NCBI RefSeq assembly: GCF_030123505.1
Contig: NZ_CP126115.1
Span: 3,052,001 to 3,116,000, forward strand
Length of the DNA stretch: 64,000 bases
DNA from: Neobacillus sp. YX16
Lineage (GTDB): Bacteria > Bacillota > Bacilli > Bacillales > Cytobacillaceae
Reading direction: 5' to 3'
How positions within the stretch are numbered: position 1 is the stretch's first letter; each line of letters opens with the position of its first letter. The notes under the pieces were generated by a model, which saw only the letters and a list, made by a program, of their open reading frames with translations, did not search any database and was not told the DNA's origin. A program made the position numbers and the translations under genes. Of this stretch, positions 24,317 through 32,978 are shown in pieces.

Positions 24317-25678
24317 ATGAGTCAATTATCCGATTTTGTATCCAAGCAACATCATCAAAATGTTGAAGAATTAAAAGAACTACTCCGCATTCCAAGCATA
24401 AGCTCCTTATCTGAGCATAAAGAGGACATTCAAAAAGCAGCTTCCTGGATCGCCAAAAAGTTAGAAAGCATTGGAATGGAACACGTTGAAATCGTACAAA
24501 CAAAAGGTCATCCAATTATTTATGCTGACTGGCTCCATCAGGAAAATGCACCGACTGTATTAGTATACGGTCATTATGACGTACAGCCTGTTGACCCGAT
24601 TCACTTATGGGAAACTCCTCCGTTTGAACCAAACATCCGAGATGAAAAAATCTATGCCAGAGGGGCAACAGATGATAAAGGGCAGACATTCTTACATATC
24701 AAAGCAGTCGAAGCACTGCTGAAAGTAGAAAATAAGTTACCGGTTAATCTTAAATTTTGCATCGAAGGAGAAGAAGAAATCGGAAGCCCTAATCTTCCTC
24801 AGTTTTTATCACAAAATAAAGAAAAATTAGCCTGTGATGTCGTGGTCATTTCCGATTCTGATATGTGGGATCGAGGAGTTCCTGCGATTACGTATTCTTT
24901 AAGAGGGCTATGTGCTCTCGAGGTTTCTCTTAAAACAGCGAATACGGATTTGCATTCCGGCATGTTCGGCGGGGGAGTTCAGAACGCAAATCATTTGTTA
25001 GTGCAGCTGCTTTCTACTCTTCATGATGCAAACGGAAAGGTAAATGTTGATCAATTCTATGATGATGTTCTAGACTTGACAGAATTTGAGAAGGAACAAA
25101 TTAAAGCACTGGGCTTTGATGAAGAAAAGCTAAAAAAACAGTTAGGTTTAACGGAATTAACGGGAGGGGAATCAAATTATCCTTATCCTGAGAAAATCAG
25201 TTCTCGGCCAACATTAGAGTTAAACGGCATATGGGGCGGATTTCAGGGAGAAGGGACGAAAACCGTTATTCCGAACGAGGCACATGCTAAAATCACCTGC
25301 CGCCTAGTCAATAATCAAAACCCAGAAAAAATCCAGGGTTTAATCAAAAAGCATTTAGAAGAAAAAGCACCAAAAGGATGCACGGTAAAAGTGACACTTC
25401 AAGATACTGGTAATCCATTCTTGACCCCAATCGACGATCCGATGATTCAAAAAGCGGCTGAAGCGTATGAACAGGTTTATGGTGTATCACCTGTATATAA
25501 AAGAGAAGGGGGCTCGATTCCGATTGTATCGGATTTCAACCATACCTTAAATTCTCCTGTTGTCTTAATGGGATTCGGGCTGCCAGATGAAAATCTCCAT
25601 GCACCGAATGAACATTTTAACATAGAAAACTTTGATAAAGGGATCTTAACGATCTGTTCGTTTTTAGAATTAATCTGA
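24317..25678 (+). CDS. M20 family dipeptidase
   Basis: A 453-residue metallopeptidase of the M20/ArgE/DapE/carnosinase group. Zinc ligands are seen in VYGHYDVQPVD (His), ARGATDDKGQT (Asp, preceding the catalytic region), IEGEEEIGS (catalytic Glu and Glu ligand), SDSDMW and the C-terminal LHAPNEHF (His). It cleaves dipeptides in the cytoplasm, most likely for peptide nutrition. ATG 24317 follows AGGTGAG. A C-terminal fragment of a second copy lies at 42275-42532. The terminator that follows the fragment copy is missing here because an IS relic begins 10 bp into it. Confidence 0.86.
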   Translation: MSQLSDFVSKQHHQNVEELKELLRIPSISSLSEHKEDIQKAASWIAKKLESIGMEHVEIVQTKGHPIIYADWLHQENAPTVLVYGHYDVQPVDPIHLWETPPFEPNIRDEKIYARGATDDKGQTFLHIKAVEALLKVENKLPVNLKFCIEGEEEIGSPNLPQFLSQNKEKLACDVVVISDSDMWDRGVPAITYSLRGLCALEVSLKTANTDLHSGMFGGGVQNANHLLVQLLSTLHDANGKVNVDQFYDDVLDLTEFEKEQIKALGFDEEKLKKQLGLTELTGGESNYPYPEKISSRPTLELNGIWGGFQGEGTKTVIPNEAHAKITCRLVNNQNPEKIQGLIKKHLEEKAPKGCTVKVTLQDTGNPFLTPIDDPMIQKAAEAYEQVYGVSPVYKREGGSIPIVSDFNHTLNSPVVLMGFGLPDENLHAPNEHFNIENFDKGILTICSFLELI

Positions 25679-25714
25679 ATAGATAGGCAAGGGAGGGATG
25701 ATGGAACCCGAAAG

Positions 25715-25900
25715 TTAGAGTTTTATATTAAGAAGCGAATCGGCTGGTATGGGTACGTATTGAACCGGACTCATGCCTGCCAATTTTTGCTTTATGCACT
25801 TGTTATTATAATAATTGATATATTCTTCAATTCTCTTTTTTAATTCCTAAAAAGAGCACAGTGCTTCCCCATAATACTTATTAAATTCTTTCTAATTCTT
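25715..25900 (-). pseudogene. IS3-family transposase C-terminal remnant
   Basis: On the minus strand the frame reads KEFNKYYGEALCSF, stop, ELKKRIEEYINYYNNKC, KQKLAGMSPVQYVP and ends SLLNIKL then TAA. The ExYIxYYNxxRIxxKLxGMSPVQYR pattern is the hallmark end of IS3/IS150-type OrfB integrases. The rest of the element and its terminal repeats are not recognisable. It starts about 20 bp after the M20 stop and appears to have cut that gene's terminator. Confidence 0.65.
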
Positions 25901-25946
25901 CTTTTTGTTTTTCATTAATTCACTTGGTAAAATTTAAATTAATTGA

Positions 25947-25975
25947 TTGACAAGAATGAATATTCGGAATAAAAT
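25947..25975 (+). promoter_or_regulatory. SigmaA-type promoter of the LacI-type regulator
   Basis: TTGACA (25947-25952) and TAAAAT (25970-25975) are 17 bp apart. The predicted start overlaps the palindrome at 25980. Confidence 0.75.
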
Positions 25976-25979
25976 TTAG

Positions 25980-25991
25980 TTAATCGATTAA
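25980..25991. promoter_or_regulatory. LacI-family operator (autoregulatory)
   Basis: TTAATCGATTAA is a perfect 12-bp palindrome with the central CG typical of LacI/RbsR-family sites, located between the -10 box and the ribosome site of the regulator gene. A related site occurs at 27121 before the sugar operon. Confidence 0.65.
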
Positions 25992-26009
25992 AGGAGGTGA
26001 AAACTCTGA

Positions 26010-27071
26010 ATGAAGAGAGCAACCCTCAAAGAGGTAGCAACATTAGCTGGTGTTTCTACGGCTACTGTTTCTAATGTATTGAACGAAACAAAAAATGTAA
26101 GTGATGAAGTAAAAAACAAAGTTTTCTCGGCAATTCAGGAACTGAACTATCAACCTAATATTGTAGCAAAAAGTCTTCGAGTGCAGGAATCACGCATCAT
26201 TGGGCTTCTAATCTCCGATATTGCAAACCCTTTCTTTTCGATTGTGGTTCGTGGGATTGAAGAAGAACTAGCTAAGAGCGATTATAGCATACTGCTTTGC
26301 AACACCGATTCTTCCGTGGAGAAAGAGGATAAATACCTCAAAGTATTGATAGGCAAAAGAGTAGACGGACTTATCGTCTCATCCACAGGGAACACAGGTG
26401 ATTATTTCCGCTCAATGGAGAAAACGGGAGTGCCAATGGTATTCCTGAACCGTTGTCCTGATTTCATGGTATCCGATGTGATCATGACGAACAATATTAA
26501 GGGTGCTTATTCTGGCACTGAGCATCTGATTCGGCATGGTTATGAAAAAATAGCGATCATTACTGGGCCTATTTCAATAAGTACTGGCAAAGATCGTTTG
26601 ACTGGTTACAAGAGAGCTCTTGAGGATTATGGCATTACCGAATCGGATGAGCTTGTGAAGGAAGGTAATTTTGATATCGAAAGTGGTTACATGAAAATGA
26701 AAGAGCTAATGGAACAGGATAACAAGCCGGATGCGGTGTTTATTTCAAACAATTCAATGACATTGGGGGCTTATAAATATCTAAAGGAATCAGGTATTTC
26801 AATTCCTGATCAGCTTGCAGTCGTTGGATATGATGATTCCGATTGGGCAGATATTGTCGATCCGCCAATTACTACGATAAAGCAACCAGCTTACGAACTA
26901 GGTGTACATGCTGCAAGATTAATCCTAGCTAGAATTATAAATAAGCATGTGAAGCGAGAAATCACTTATATGGATACTGAGTTAATTATCCGGCATTCCT
27001 GCGGGTGCAATAAGGAAAATCCGCACAGTACCGAATCCAACAAACTAGAGACAACAAGTGGTTGTATATAA
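26010..27071 (+). CDS. LacI family transcriptional regulator (RbsR-like)
   Basis: A 353-residue repressor: N-terminal helix-turn-helix ATLKEVATLAGVSTATVSNVLN and hinge helix (NIVAKSLR), then a periplasmic-binding-protein-like sugar domain with GLLISDIANPFFS, VDGLIVSSTG, VFLNRCPD and VVGYDDSDWADIVDPPITTI. The C-terminus carries IRHSCGCN. It likely controls the RpiB, ribokinase and sugar ABC genes downstream and its own promoter, through palindromes at 25980 and 27121. The effector is probably ribose, allose or another pentose/hexose, which is inferred from neighbours. AAAGGAGGTG lies 8-10 bp before ATG 26010. Confidence 0.87.
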   Translation: MKRATLKEVATLAGVSTATVSNVLNETKNVSDEVKNKVFSAIQELNYQPNIVAKSLRVQESRIIGLLISDIANPFFSIVVRGIEEELAKSDYSILLCNTDSSVEKEDKYLKVLIGKRVDGLIVSSTGNTGDYFRSMEKTGVPMVFLNRCPDFMVSDVIMTNNIKGAYSGTEHLIRHGYEKIAIITGPISISTGKDRLTGYKRALEDYGITESDELVKEGNFDIESGYMKMKELMEQDNKPDAVFISNNSMTLGAYKYLKESGISIPDQLAVVGYDDSDWADIVDPPITTIKQPAYELGVHAARLILARIINKHVKREITYMDTELIIRHSCGCNKENPHSTESNKLETTSGCI

Positions 27072-27090
27072 TTTTCACTATCTGAATTTG

Positions 27091-27108
27091 CCGATTTATC
27101 GGTTTTTA
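27091..27108 (+). terminator. Weak terminator after the LacI-type gene
   Basis: CCGATTTATCGG forms a five-base-pair stem followed by TTTTTA. Weak, but placed right after the regulator gene. Confidence 0.4.
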
Positions 27109-27120
27109 TTTAAAAGCAAA

Positions 27121-27161
27121 GTTAAACGATTAACCGAGAAGTGTAATGAATTATACATCTC
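27121..27161. promoter_or_regulatory. Operator region of the ribose-type operon
   Basis: GTTAAACGATTAAC (27121-27134) is a near-palindrome matching the regulator's own site (TTAATCGATTAA). Just after it, GAGAAGTGTAAT and ATTATACATCTC (27136-27161) form a second imperfect dyad. Both lie upstream of the rpiB start, with no obvious consensus promoter visible. Confidence 0.5.
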
Positions 27162-27225
27162 AGTAAAATTTTTTAAATGAAGCTTGATGAATAGAAAGCA
27201 CATACAAAAAACTTGGGAGGTATAA

Positions 27226-27702
27226 ATGATGAGAATCGGAGTAGGAGGAGACCATGCAGGTTTTCCATTAAAGGACACAGTTGTAAACGCTTTAAAAAGT
27301 ATGGGGCATGAGGTGATCGATTATGGATCCTATGACCCTGAACCCGTCGATTTCCCGGACATTACTAGATCAGTGTGTGCAGGAGTCTTATCGGGCGAAG
27401 TAGAACGGGCAGTTATGGTTTGTGGTACTGGAGTAGGGGCGTGTATCGCAGCCAATAAAATTCCTGGAATTCGTGCATCCGTCTGTCATGACATTTATTC
27501 TGCGCATCAGTGTGTGGAACACGATGATGTTAATGTTATGTGCGTCGGTGCACAAATTATAGGACCTGTTTTATTGGTCGAACTGCTAGAGGGTTTCTTG
27601 AAAGCAGAATTCAGCACTGATGAAGAATTCAGGCGTCGAGTAAGAAAACTGCACGAGATGGAGTTAAATCATTACTCTTTTAAGCCCACAGCGTCCGAGT
27701 GA
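27226..27702 (+). CDS. rpiB: RpiB/LacA family sugar-phosphate isomerase
   Basis: A 158-residue isomerase. The N-terminus GVGGDHAGFPLKDTV, the Cys-containing VCGTGVGACIAANKIPGIRA and HDIYSAHQCVEHDDVNVMCVG segments are characteristic of RpiB, which interconverts ribose-5-phosphate and ribulose-5-phosphate (some members act on allose-6-phosphate). It is a cytoplasmic enzyme, first gene of the operon with ribokinase 27 bp downstream. ATG 27226 follows TGGGAGGT; ATG 27229 is an equally possible start. Confidence 0.85.
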   Translation: MMRIGVGGDHAGFPLKDTVVNALKSMGHEVIDYGSYDPEPVDFPDITRSVCAGVLSGEVERAVMVCGTGVGACIAANKIPGIRASVCHDIYSAHQCVEHDDVNVMCVGAQIIGPVLLVELLEGFLKAEFSTDEEFRRRVRKLHEMELNHYSFKPTASE

Positions 27703-27729
27703 AAAATGATAGCTGAACGGAGGGGAGTT

Positions 27730-28650
27730 ATGGCAAAACAAGCTCGAATTGTGGTGATCGGAAGTTTAAATATGGATTTGGTCATCTGTACACCTAGGAT
27801 TGCACTTGAAGGAGAGACAATAATAGGAAGTAATTTTGCAACAATGCCAGGTGGAAAAGGTGCTAATCAGGCTGTAGCTGCTAGTAGGCTTGGTGCTAAG
27901 GTAGAAATGGTTGGCTGTATAGGGGACGATGGTTTTGGTAAGGAATTGATCGCAAAATTAAAAGGTGAATGTATAGGTACAGATTATGTAACGACGGTAT
28001 CCGGTGTTTCAAGCGGGGTGGCTATGATTACTGTAAATGAATCCGGTGAAAATAGTATCGTTGTTTCTCCGGGCGCAAACAATCGAATGACCCCCGCTCA
28101 TGTTCGGCAGGCAGAAGAAATCATCCGTTCTGCAGACCTTGTATTATTACAGTTAGAAATCCCAATGAATGTGGTGGAAGAAGCCGTTCGGATTGCAAAT
28201 AACCATCATGTCTCAATTATTTTAAACCCTGCACCTGCGGCCTATCTGTCAGATTTTCTTTTACAGCAAATCGATATACTTACCCCAAACGAAACGGAAG
28301 CAAGATACATAGCAACAGGACAAGCGGCTGGGGTCGAAAGGTATGAAGAAATTATTCCTAAGCTAAAGAAAAAGGGTGTTAAGCAAGTGGTTATGACACT
28401 TGGTGGTGACGGAGCTGCCTACTCAGTTGAGGATGGTGTCATTCATATAGGAGCAAATAAAGTAGTGGCCGTGGACACTACTGGTGCGGGCGATGCGTTC
28501 AATGCTGGGTTAGCGGTCTTTCTTGGAGAAGGTGGTAAGTTAGAAGATGCTATTCGTTTTGCTCAAAAAGTAGCAGCATTATCGGTCACAAGCTTCGGAG
28601 CTCAATCATCTATGCCTAGTAGATCAACACTTGAAAAATCAATTAATTAA
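27730..28650 (+). CDS. rbsK: Ribokinase (PfkB family)
   Basis: A 306-residue sugar kinase. PfkB signature 1 (GGKGANQAVAASRLGAKV) and signature 2 (DTTGAGDAFNAGLAV, with catalytic Asp) are complete, and GSLNMDLV at the start is typical of ribokinase. It phosphorylates ribose (or a close sugar) at O5 with ATP, feeding RpiB encoded just upstream. ATG 27730 is chosen over ATG 27706 because ACGGAGGGGAG lies 7-8 bp before it. Confidence 0.87.
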   Translation: MAKQARIVVIGSLNMDLVICTPRIALEGETIIGSNFATMPGGKGANQAVAASRLGAKVEMVGCIGDDGFGKELIAKLKGECIGTDYVTTVSGVSSGVAMITVNESGENSIVVSPGANNRMTPAHVRQAEEIIRSADLVLLQLEIPMNVVEEAVRIANNHHVSIILNPAPAAYLSDFLLQQIDILTPNETEARYIATGQAAGVERYEEIIPKLKKKGVKQVVMTLGGDGAAYSVEDGVIHIGANKVVAVDTTGAGDAFNAGLAVFLGEGGKLEDAIRFAQKVAALSVTSFGAQSSMPSRSTLEKSIN

Positions 28651-28664
28651 TTGGGGGTAAGTTT

Positions 28665-29957
28665 ATGAAACTTAAAAAATTCTTATTACTATTCATGTCT
28701 ACTATTCTATTTTTTGGACTAGCCGCTTGTTCATCTAAGGAAACAAAGAGCGGAGCATCTGACAGTAAAGAGATAGTAGAACTCCGTGTTTCCTGGTGGG
28801 GTGGTCAAGCCCGTCATGACAAGATGAATGAATTGTTTGACTTATTCGAGGAAAAAAATCCAAATATCAAAGTCTCTAGAGAATTTACAGTGGAAAATCA
28901 ATATGCGGAGAAGTTTACAACACAGGCAGCTGGAGGAAATGCTCCAGATGTAATGCAAACCAGCAGCTTCTTCCAATTTGACTTTGTTAAACGTAATATG
29001 ATGCTAGACTTAGGTACCTTAGTTGATTCCGGTGACATAAATGTGAAGGATTTAGATCCGGTGGACATTGAAGGTGGTAAAGTCAATGACAAGCTGTATG
29101 CAATTAGTCTTGGTCATAATATCACCGGCGTTCTCTATAACAAAACAATGTTTGAAAAGGCGGGTCTAGAGCTTCCAAAAAACAACTGGACATGGGATGA
29201 ATATGTTGAAACCGCGAAAGCTCTTCAAAAATCGTTGGGGAAGGATGCATGGGCTACTGAAGACGAGGGTGGCGTATATCGCGGACTCGAGTTATTTGCA
29301 CAACAAAGAGGAAAGTCAGTATTCAAAGGCGATGGACTAGGAATCAATAAACAGGATTTGACCGACTGGTTCACCTTCTGGGATCAAATGCGTAAAGACG
29401 GCTTAACTCCACCTGCAGACATTCAATCAGAACAAGGAGATAAAGCACAGGAGCAATCTATGCTTGCGCTTGGTAAGGTTGCGATGATTAGCAAAAGCTC
29501 CAATCAGCTGAAAATTTATCAAGGCTCTGCAAAAGACGAGTTGGCCATTGTTAGCTATCCTATGGACCCAAATGGCGAGAAAAAGGTTCCACTGATTGTC
29601 GCATCATTGGGAATATCCGCAAAGACAAAACATCCCAAGGAAGCAGCAAAGCTGATCAATTTTGTTGTTAACGATCCGGATGCTGCGAAAATATTTAAAG
29701 GCGAGCATGGTCCACAAGCTTCTAAACAAATGCAGGAAGTAATCAAACCTCTTCTTGGAGAACCGGAGAATAAGGAATATGCATTTGTTGACGAAATGAT
29801 CCAATCATCCAAGCCATATCCATCTATGCCGAGTAATAGTACATCTGTACAGAAGCTTTTGCTGTCCACTAACCAAGCCATTGCCTTTAAACAAAAGACC
29901 ATTTCACAAGCTGTGGATGAATTCTTTTCACAGGCTGAACAAATTTTAAACCGATAA
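28665..29957 (+). CDS. Sugar ABC transporter substrate-binding lipoprotein
   Basis: A 430-residue family-1 extracellular solute-binding lipoprotein. The signal peptide ends in the lipobox GLAAC. The mature protein has the usual features ELRVSWWGGQARHDKMNEL, FTTQAAGGNAPDVMQTSSF, LYAISLGHNITGVLYNKTMFEKAG and GKVAMISKSSN. It would capture a sugar outside the membrane and pass it to the two permeases encoded next. Linked to ribokinase and RpiB, so a pentose, nucleoside-derived sugar or its oligomer is plausible. A strong hairpin follows it at 29970. Confidence 0.86.
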   Translation: MKLKKFLLLFMSTILFFGLAACSSKETKSGASDSKEIVELRVSWWGGQARHDKMNELFDLFEEKNPNIKVSREFTVENQYAEKFTTQAAGGNAPDVMQTSSFFQFDFVKRNMMLDLGTLVDSGDINVKDLDPVDIEGGKVNDKLYAISLGHNITGVLYNKTMFEKAGLELPKNNWTWDEYVETAKALQKSLGKDAWATEDEGGVYRGLELFAQQRGKSVFKGDGLGINKQDLTDWFTFWDQMRKDGLTPPADIQSEQGDKAQEQSMLALGKVAMISKSSNQLKIYQGSAKDELAIVSYPMDPNGEKKVPLIVASLGISAKTKHPKEAAKLINFVVNDPDAAKIFKGEHGPQASKQMQEVIKPLLGEPENKEYAFVDEMIQSSKPYPSMPSNSTSVQKLLLSTNQAIAFKQKTISQAVDEFFSQAEQILNR

Positions 29958-29969
29958 GTCAATTTTATA

Positions 29970-30012
29970 AGAGCAAAAGCTCATGAAATAAAAATCTTGA
30001 GCTTTTGTTCTT
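29970..30012 (+). promoter_or_regulatory. Intercistronic hairpin after the binding-protein gene
   Basis: AGAGCAAAAGCTCA (29970-29983) pairs with TGAGCTTTTGTTCT (29998-30011), followed by TAAAAAAGG but no long T-run. It probably stabilises the upstream mRNA or partly terminates transcription so that binding protein is made in excess of permeases. Confidence 0.6.
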
Positions 30013-30030
30013 AAAAAAGGAGTTCAAACA

Positions 30031-30933
30031 ATGTTGAATTTATTTGACCAAAAACGGTGGTCATCGATAATTCCATACCTCTTTCTGGCGCCATGGCTAA
30101 TAGGATTGGTGGTGTTTAGTGGCTTTCCGTTTCTAAGTTCTTTGTACCTTTCATTTACAAATTACAATTTCGTATCTTCACCTAACTGGGTTGGATTGAA
30201 AAATTATCTGACCATGTTTACCCAGGATCCACAGTACTTTCAAGCACTCAAGGTTACCGTTACCTATGTGTTAGTTGCGGTACCGCTGGAGTTATCGTTT
30301 GCTCTTTTTCTAGCACTGCTCTTAAATAAAGGGATTCGTGGTCTAGGAATGTATCGCGCCGTTTACTATATTCCTTCGTTGATTGGTGGAAGCGTGGCGA
30401 TTGCGATTCTTTGGCAGCAGGTATTCGGGGACAATGGGATTGTCAATCAATTGCTGGGTTATGCAGGGATTGATATGCCAAGCTGGGTAGGTACGCCCGA
30501 TTATGCCATTTGGTCCCTTATATTGTTAAAGGTTTGGCAATTTGGCTCACCTATGGTTATCTTTTTGGCGGGACTCAAGCAAATCCCTCAGGAATTTTAC
30601 GAAGCATCATCCTTAGACGGTGCTGGAAAATGGAAGCAATTTATTCACATTACGTTGCCTTGTCTATCACCTATTATTTTATTTAATGGAATTATGCAAA
30701 TCATTAGTTCATTTCAAGCATTCACACCAGCTTATATTATCAGTAACGGTACAGGAGGACCGGTGAATTCTACACTGTTTTATACTCTTTATTTGTACCA
30801 GAATGGCTTCGGTAACTTCCAAATGGGATATGCCTCTGCTATGGCCTGGTCTCTGCTTTTAATTATCGCCTTTTTTACGGGTCTTATCTTTTTAACTTCG
30901 AAAAAATGGGTTCATTACGGGGATCAGGGGTGA
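30031..30933 (+). CDS. Sugar ABC transporter permease (MalF/UgpA-like)
   Basis: A 300-residue membrane protein with six transmembrane segments. The cytoplasmic EAA loop reads EFYEASSLDGAGKWKQFIHITLP, matching the consensus EAAxxDGAxxxxxFxxIxxP of CUT1 permeases that binds the ATPase. It pairs with the permease encoded 4 bp downstream. AAGGAG precedes ATG 30031. Confidence 0.87.
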   Translation: MLNLFDQKRWSSIIPYLFLAPWLIGLVVFSGFPFLSSLYLSFTNYNFVSSPNWVGLKNYLTMFTQDPQYFQALKVTVTYVLVAVPLELSFALFLALLLNKGIRGLGMYRAVYYIPSLIGGSVAIAILWQQVFGDNGIVNQLLGYAGIDMPSWVGTPDYAIWSLILLKVWQFGSPMVIFLAGLKQIPQEFYEASSLDGAGKWKQFIHITLPCLSPIILFNGIMQIISSFQAFTPAYIISNGTGGPVNSTLFYTLYLYQNGFGNFQMGYASAMAWSLLLIIAFFTGLIFLTSKKWVHYGDQG

Positions 30934-30937
30934 TAAG

Positions 30938-31846
30938 ATGGAAAAGTTGACAATTCAGGTTAAACAACAAAAAAATAGGTTGATGTTGAGGACACAGGAG
31001 AAGAGGATGACAAGTCCATTTCGTTTTAAAAAAATGATATTGCACGCTGTCATTCTGGTCGGCGTAATCATAATGCTTTATCCGATCTTATGGATGATTA
31101 TCAGCTCGTTTAAACCTACACAAAGTATTTTAAGTGATAACAGTCTTTGGCCGAAAGATTTAACGCTTTCGAATTACATAAAAGGATGGAAAGGCACATC
31201 AGGTACAACGTTCGCCACCTTTTATCTAAATTCATTTATTATGGTCGGATTGGCCGTGATTGGCAATGTCCTATCCTGCTCGCTAACAGCATATGCATTT
31301 GCTCGGCTGGAATTCAAACACAAAAAAATTTGGTTTGCTTTGATGATGATGACGATGATGATTCCGATGCATGTACTTATTGTTCCACAGTACATCATTT
31401 TTAATAAGTTGGAATGGATTAATACTATTTTGCCAATTGTAGTGCCGAAGTTTTTTGCCGTAGATGGATTTTTTATTTTTCTAACCATTCAATTTATTCG
31501 GTCACTCCCGAGAGGATTGGATGAAGCAGCTACCATAGATGGATGCGGACCGATTGCAATCTATTTTCGAATTATATTGCCCCTGACAGTTCCAGCCATC
31601 GTAACAACCACCATATTTACATTCATTTGGACTTGGAATGACTTTTTTAGCCAGCTTCTATACCTCAGTGGTGTAGAAAAATACACCGTAACACTAGCAC
31701 TTCGAATGTTCACCGATGCTGGTGGAGAGGCTGCTCTTGGCTCGCTTTTTGCCATGTCGGTACTGTCGATCGTACCAGTATTTCTAATTTTCTTCTTCTT
31801 CCAGCGATATATTGTAGAAGGAATTGCTACATCCGGAATGAAATAA
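30938..31846 (+). CDS. Sugar ABC transporter permease (MalG/UgpE-like)
   Basis: A 302-residue permease with six membrane segments and an EAA loop LDEAATIDGCGPIAIYFRIILP. The first ~25 residues are charged (KQQKNRLMLRTQEKRM) and not family-typical; an internal ATG at 31007 could be the real start. No ATPase gene accompanies the system, so it probably uses a shared MsmX-type ATPase encoded elsewhere, as known for Bacillus CUT1 systems. A strong terminator follows. Confidence 0.85.
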   Translation: MEKLTIQVKQQKNRLMLRTQEKRMTSPFRFKKMILHAVILVGVIIMLYPILWMIISSFKPTQSILSDNSLWPKDLTLSNYIKGWKGTSGTTFATFYLNSFIMVGLAVIGNVLSCSLTAYAFARLEFKHKKIWFALMMMTMMIPMHVLIVPQYIIFNKLEWINTILPIVVPKFFAVDGFFIFLTIQFIRSLPRGLDEAATIDGCGPIAIYFRIILPLTVPAIVTTTIFTFIWTWNDFFSQLLYLSGVEKYTVTLALRMFTDAGGEAALGSLFAMSVLSIVPVFLIFFFFQRYIVEGIATSGMK

Positions 31847-31858
31847 ACCAAATAGGAT

Positions 31859-31899
31859 GAAAAATGCTGCAGGCGAAAATATCTGCAGCATTTTTTACG
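31859..31899 (+). terminator. Rho-independent terminator of the sugar operon
   Basis: AAAAATGCTGCAG pairs exactly with CTGCAGCATTTTT around GCGAAAATAT, followed by further T. Very strong. Confidence 0.9.
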
Positions 31900-32057
31900 G
31901 CGAATGGGGGTTTTTCCACCGAAAGGGGGATGAGCCGAAAACACAACTGAATACATTAAACTCTGTCCAGATAAAATTATTTCAGGTAAAATAAGGTAAA
32001 GTTAATAAATGAATGAATTTCAGAGTGTCCAGAGGGAATCAGGATAAGGAGAAAAAT

Positions 32058-32165
32058 ATGAAATTACAGGATAAAATTGATCGCGCATACCCGCGATTTT
32101 ACGATTATGAGGTAAACAAAACAAAACTCAATGGGCCATTTTATTTACAAAAACACCGCAGATAG
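32058..32165 (+). CDS. 35-residue ORF, possibly a gene relic
   Basis: ATG 32058 with AAGGAG 7-8 bp upstream opens a 35-codon frame beginning MKLQDKIDRAYPRFYDYEVN and ending QKHRR. I do not recognise it. Just upstream (32024-32040) lies GAGTGTCCAGAGGGA, a half copy of the repeat found at 12530. The rest of 31900-32339 shows no gene. Confidence 0.3.
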   Translation: MKLQDKIDRAYPRFYDYEVNKTKLNGPFYLQKHRR

Positions 32166-32339
32166 CGGTGCCTATACTTATTTTAGGTTGTTTGTAGCTC
32201 TAAAAAGGAACTAGTTTATTAATTTTATCGTTTACTTTTTAGTAAGGATTTATTTCCAGATTACTAAAATACTGTTGTCTCATCAGTTTTGTCGCATCCT
32301 GATAAAATGTAGTCAGTTGTTTCATCGGTTTCTTTAACA

Positions 32340-32642
32340 TTATTGATTTGCAAGTTGCTGTACTAACAATTCCATTACCGAATTCGTCTCAGGTAGTATC
32401 AGTTGTTGAAGTGATGATTCCCCATCGTATTCAAGGTCGTGTAAGATTGGGTCTCCTTCTGTTGTATATCTCACAACTCTAATTTTGTCTTCTCTACCTT
32501 GATTTACATTCTCAACAAATTTCATAAATTTCTCAATGTTGGTTATTTCGCCGTGCGAATCTACAATATCTTCATCAGAAGGATTATAATTGCAACCTGA
32601 TATAAGTATCAGTAATAACACAAACCAAATTGCTTTCTTCAT
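32340..32642 (-). CDS. DUF4362-type lipoprotein, possibly shortened
   Basis: A 100-residue lipoprotein with signal peptide and lipobox LISGC, then the DUF4362 pattern DIVDSHGEITNIEKFMKFVENVNQGREDKIRVVRYTTEGDPILHDLEYDG. Family members, as I recall, continue further, while here the last ~25 residues (LILPETNSVMELLVQQLANQ) look unrelated, so the C-terminus may have been replaced by recombination. The function of the family is unknown. Directly upstream (32661) is a fragment of an acetyltransferase gene, another sign of rearrangement. Confidence 0.6.
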   Translation of the reverse strand: MKKAIWFVLLLILISGCNYNPSDEDIVDSHGEITNIEKFMKFVENVNQGREDKIRVVRYTTEGDPILHDLEYDGESSLQQLILPETNSVMELLVQQLANQ

Positions 32643-32660
32643 TTTATGACCCCCTCTACT

Positions 32661-32860
32661 ACACGGAAATTTCCATACCGCAAAGAAAACATTTTGGTCA
32701 TACCTCTGAAAAATACGATCGAGTTGAAGATATTTTTCTAAAAAATCAAGTTATGTACAAAGGACAATTTGGCGATGCAACTGTAAGAGTATGTAACACA
32801 GTAAAAATGACAGACTTGCTAAATCATTTACTCAAAGAGAAACCAGATTTATTTTCTTGA
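32661..32860 (+). pseudogene. C-terminal fragment of a second AAC(3) acetyltransferase
   Basis: The frame YYTEISIPQRKHFGHTSEKY continues to DATVRVCNTVKMTDLLNHLL and ends in stop at 32860, closely matching the last ~65 residues of the intact enzyme encoded at 12603-13340 (EISVPQRRHIGHTSEKY and on). The N-terminal three quarters are missing, so it is a relic of a paralogue on the opposite strand sense to the intact copy. Confidence 0.75.
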
Positions 32861-32978
32861 TTGATAGGGGACAACGTCAAAGAATTGGCATTACCCGAGC
32901 GTTGGACGATCATTACTGGTACCTGGCAGCATTTTTTATATAAAAAAACGCTTTGTTTAAAGTCATTACTGGTAAACC

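Noticed and set aside
32153-32176. CACCGC/GCGGTG hairpin as a terminator
   Set aside because: Short stem, overlapping the end of an uncertain 35-codon frame, and no T-run directly after it.
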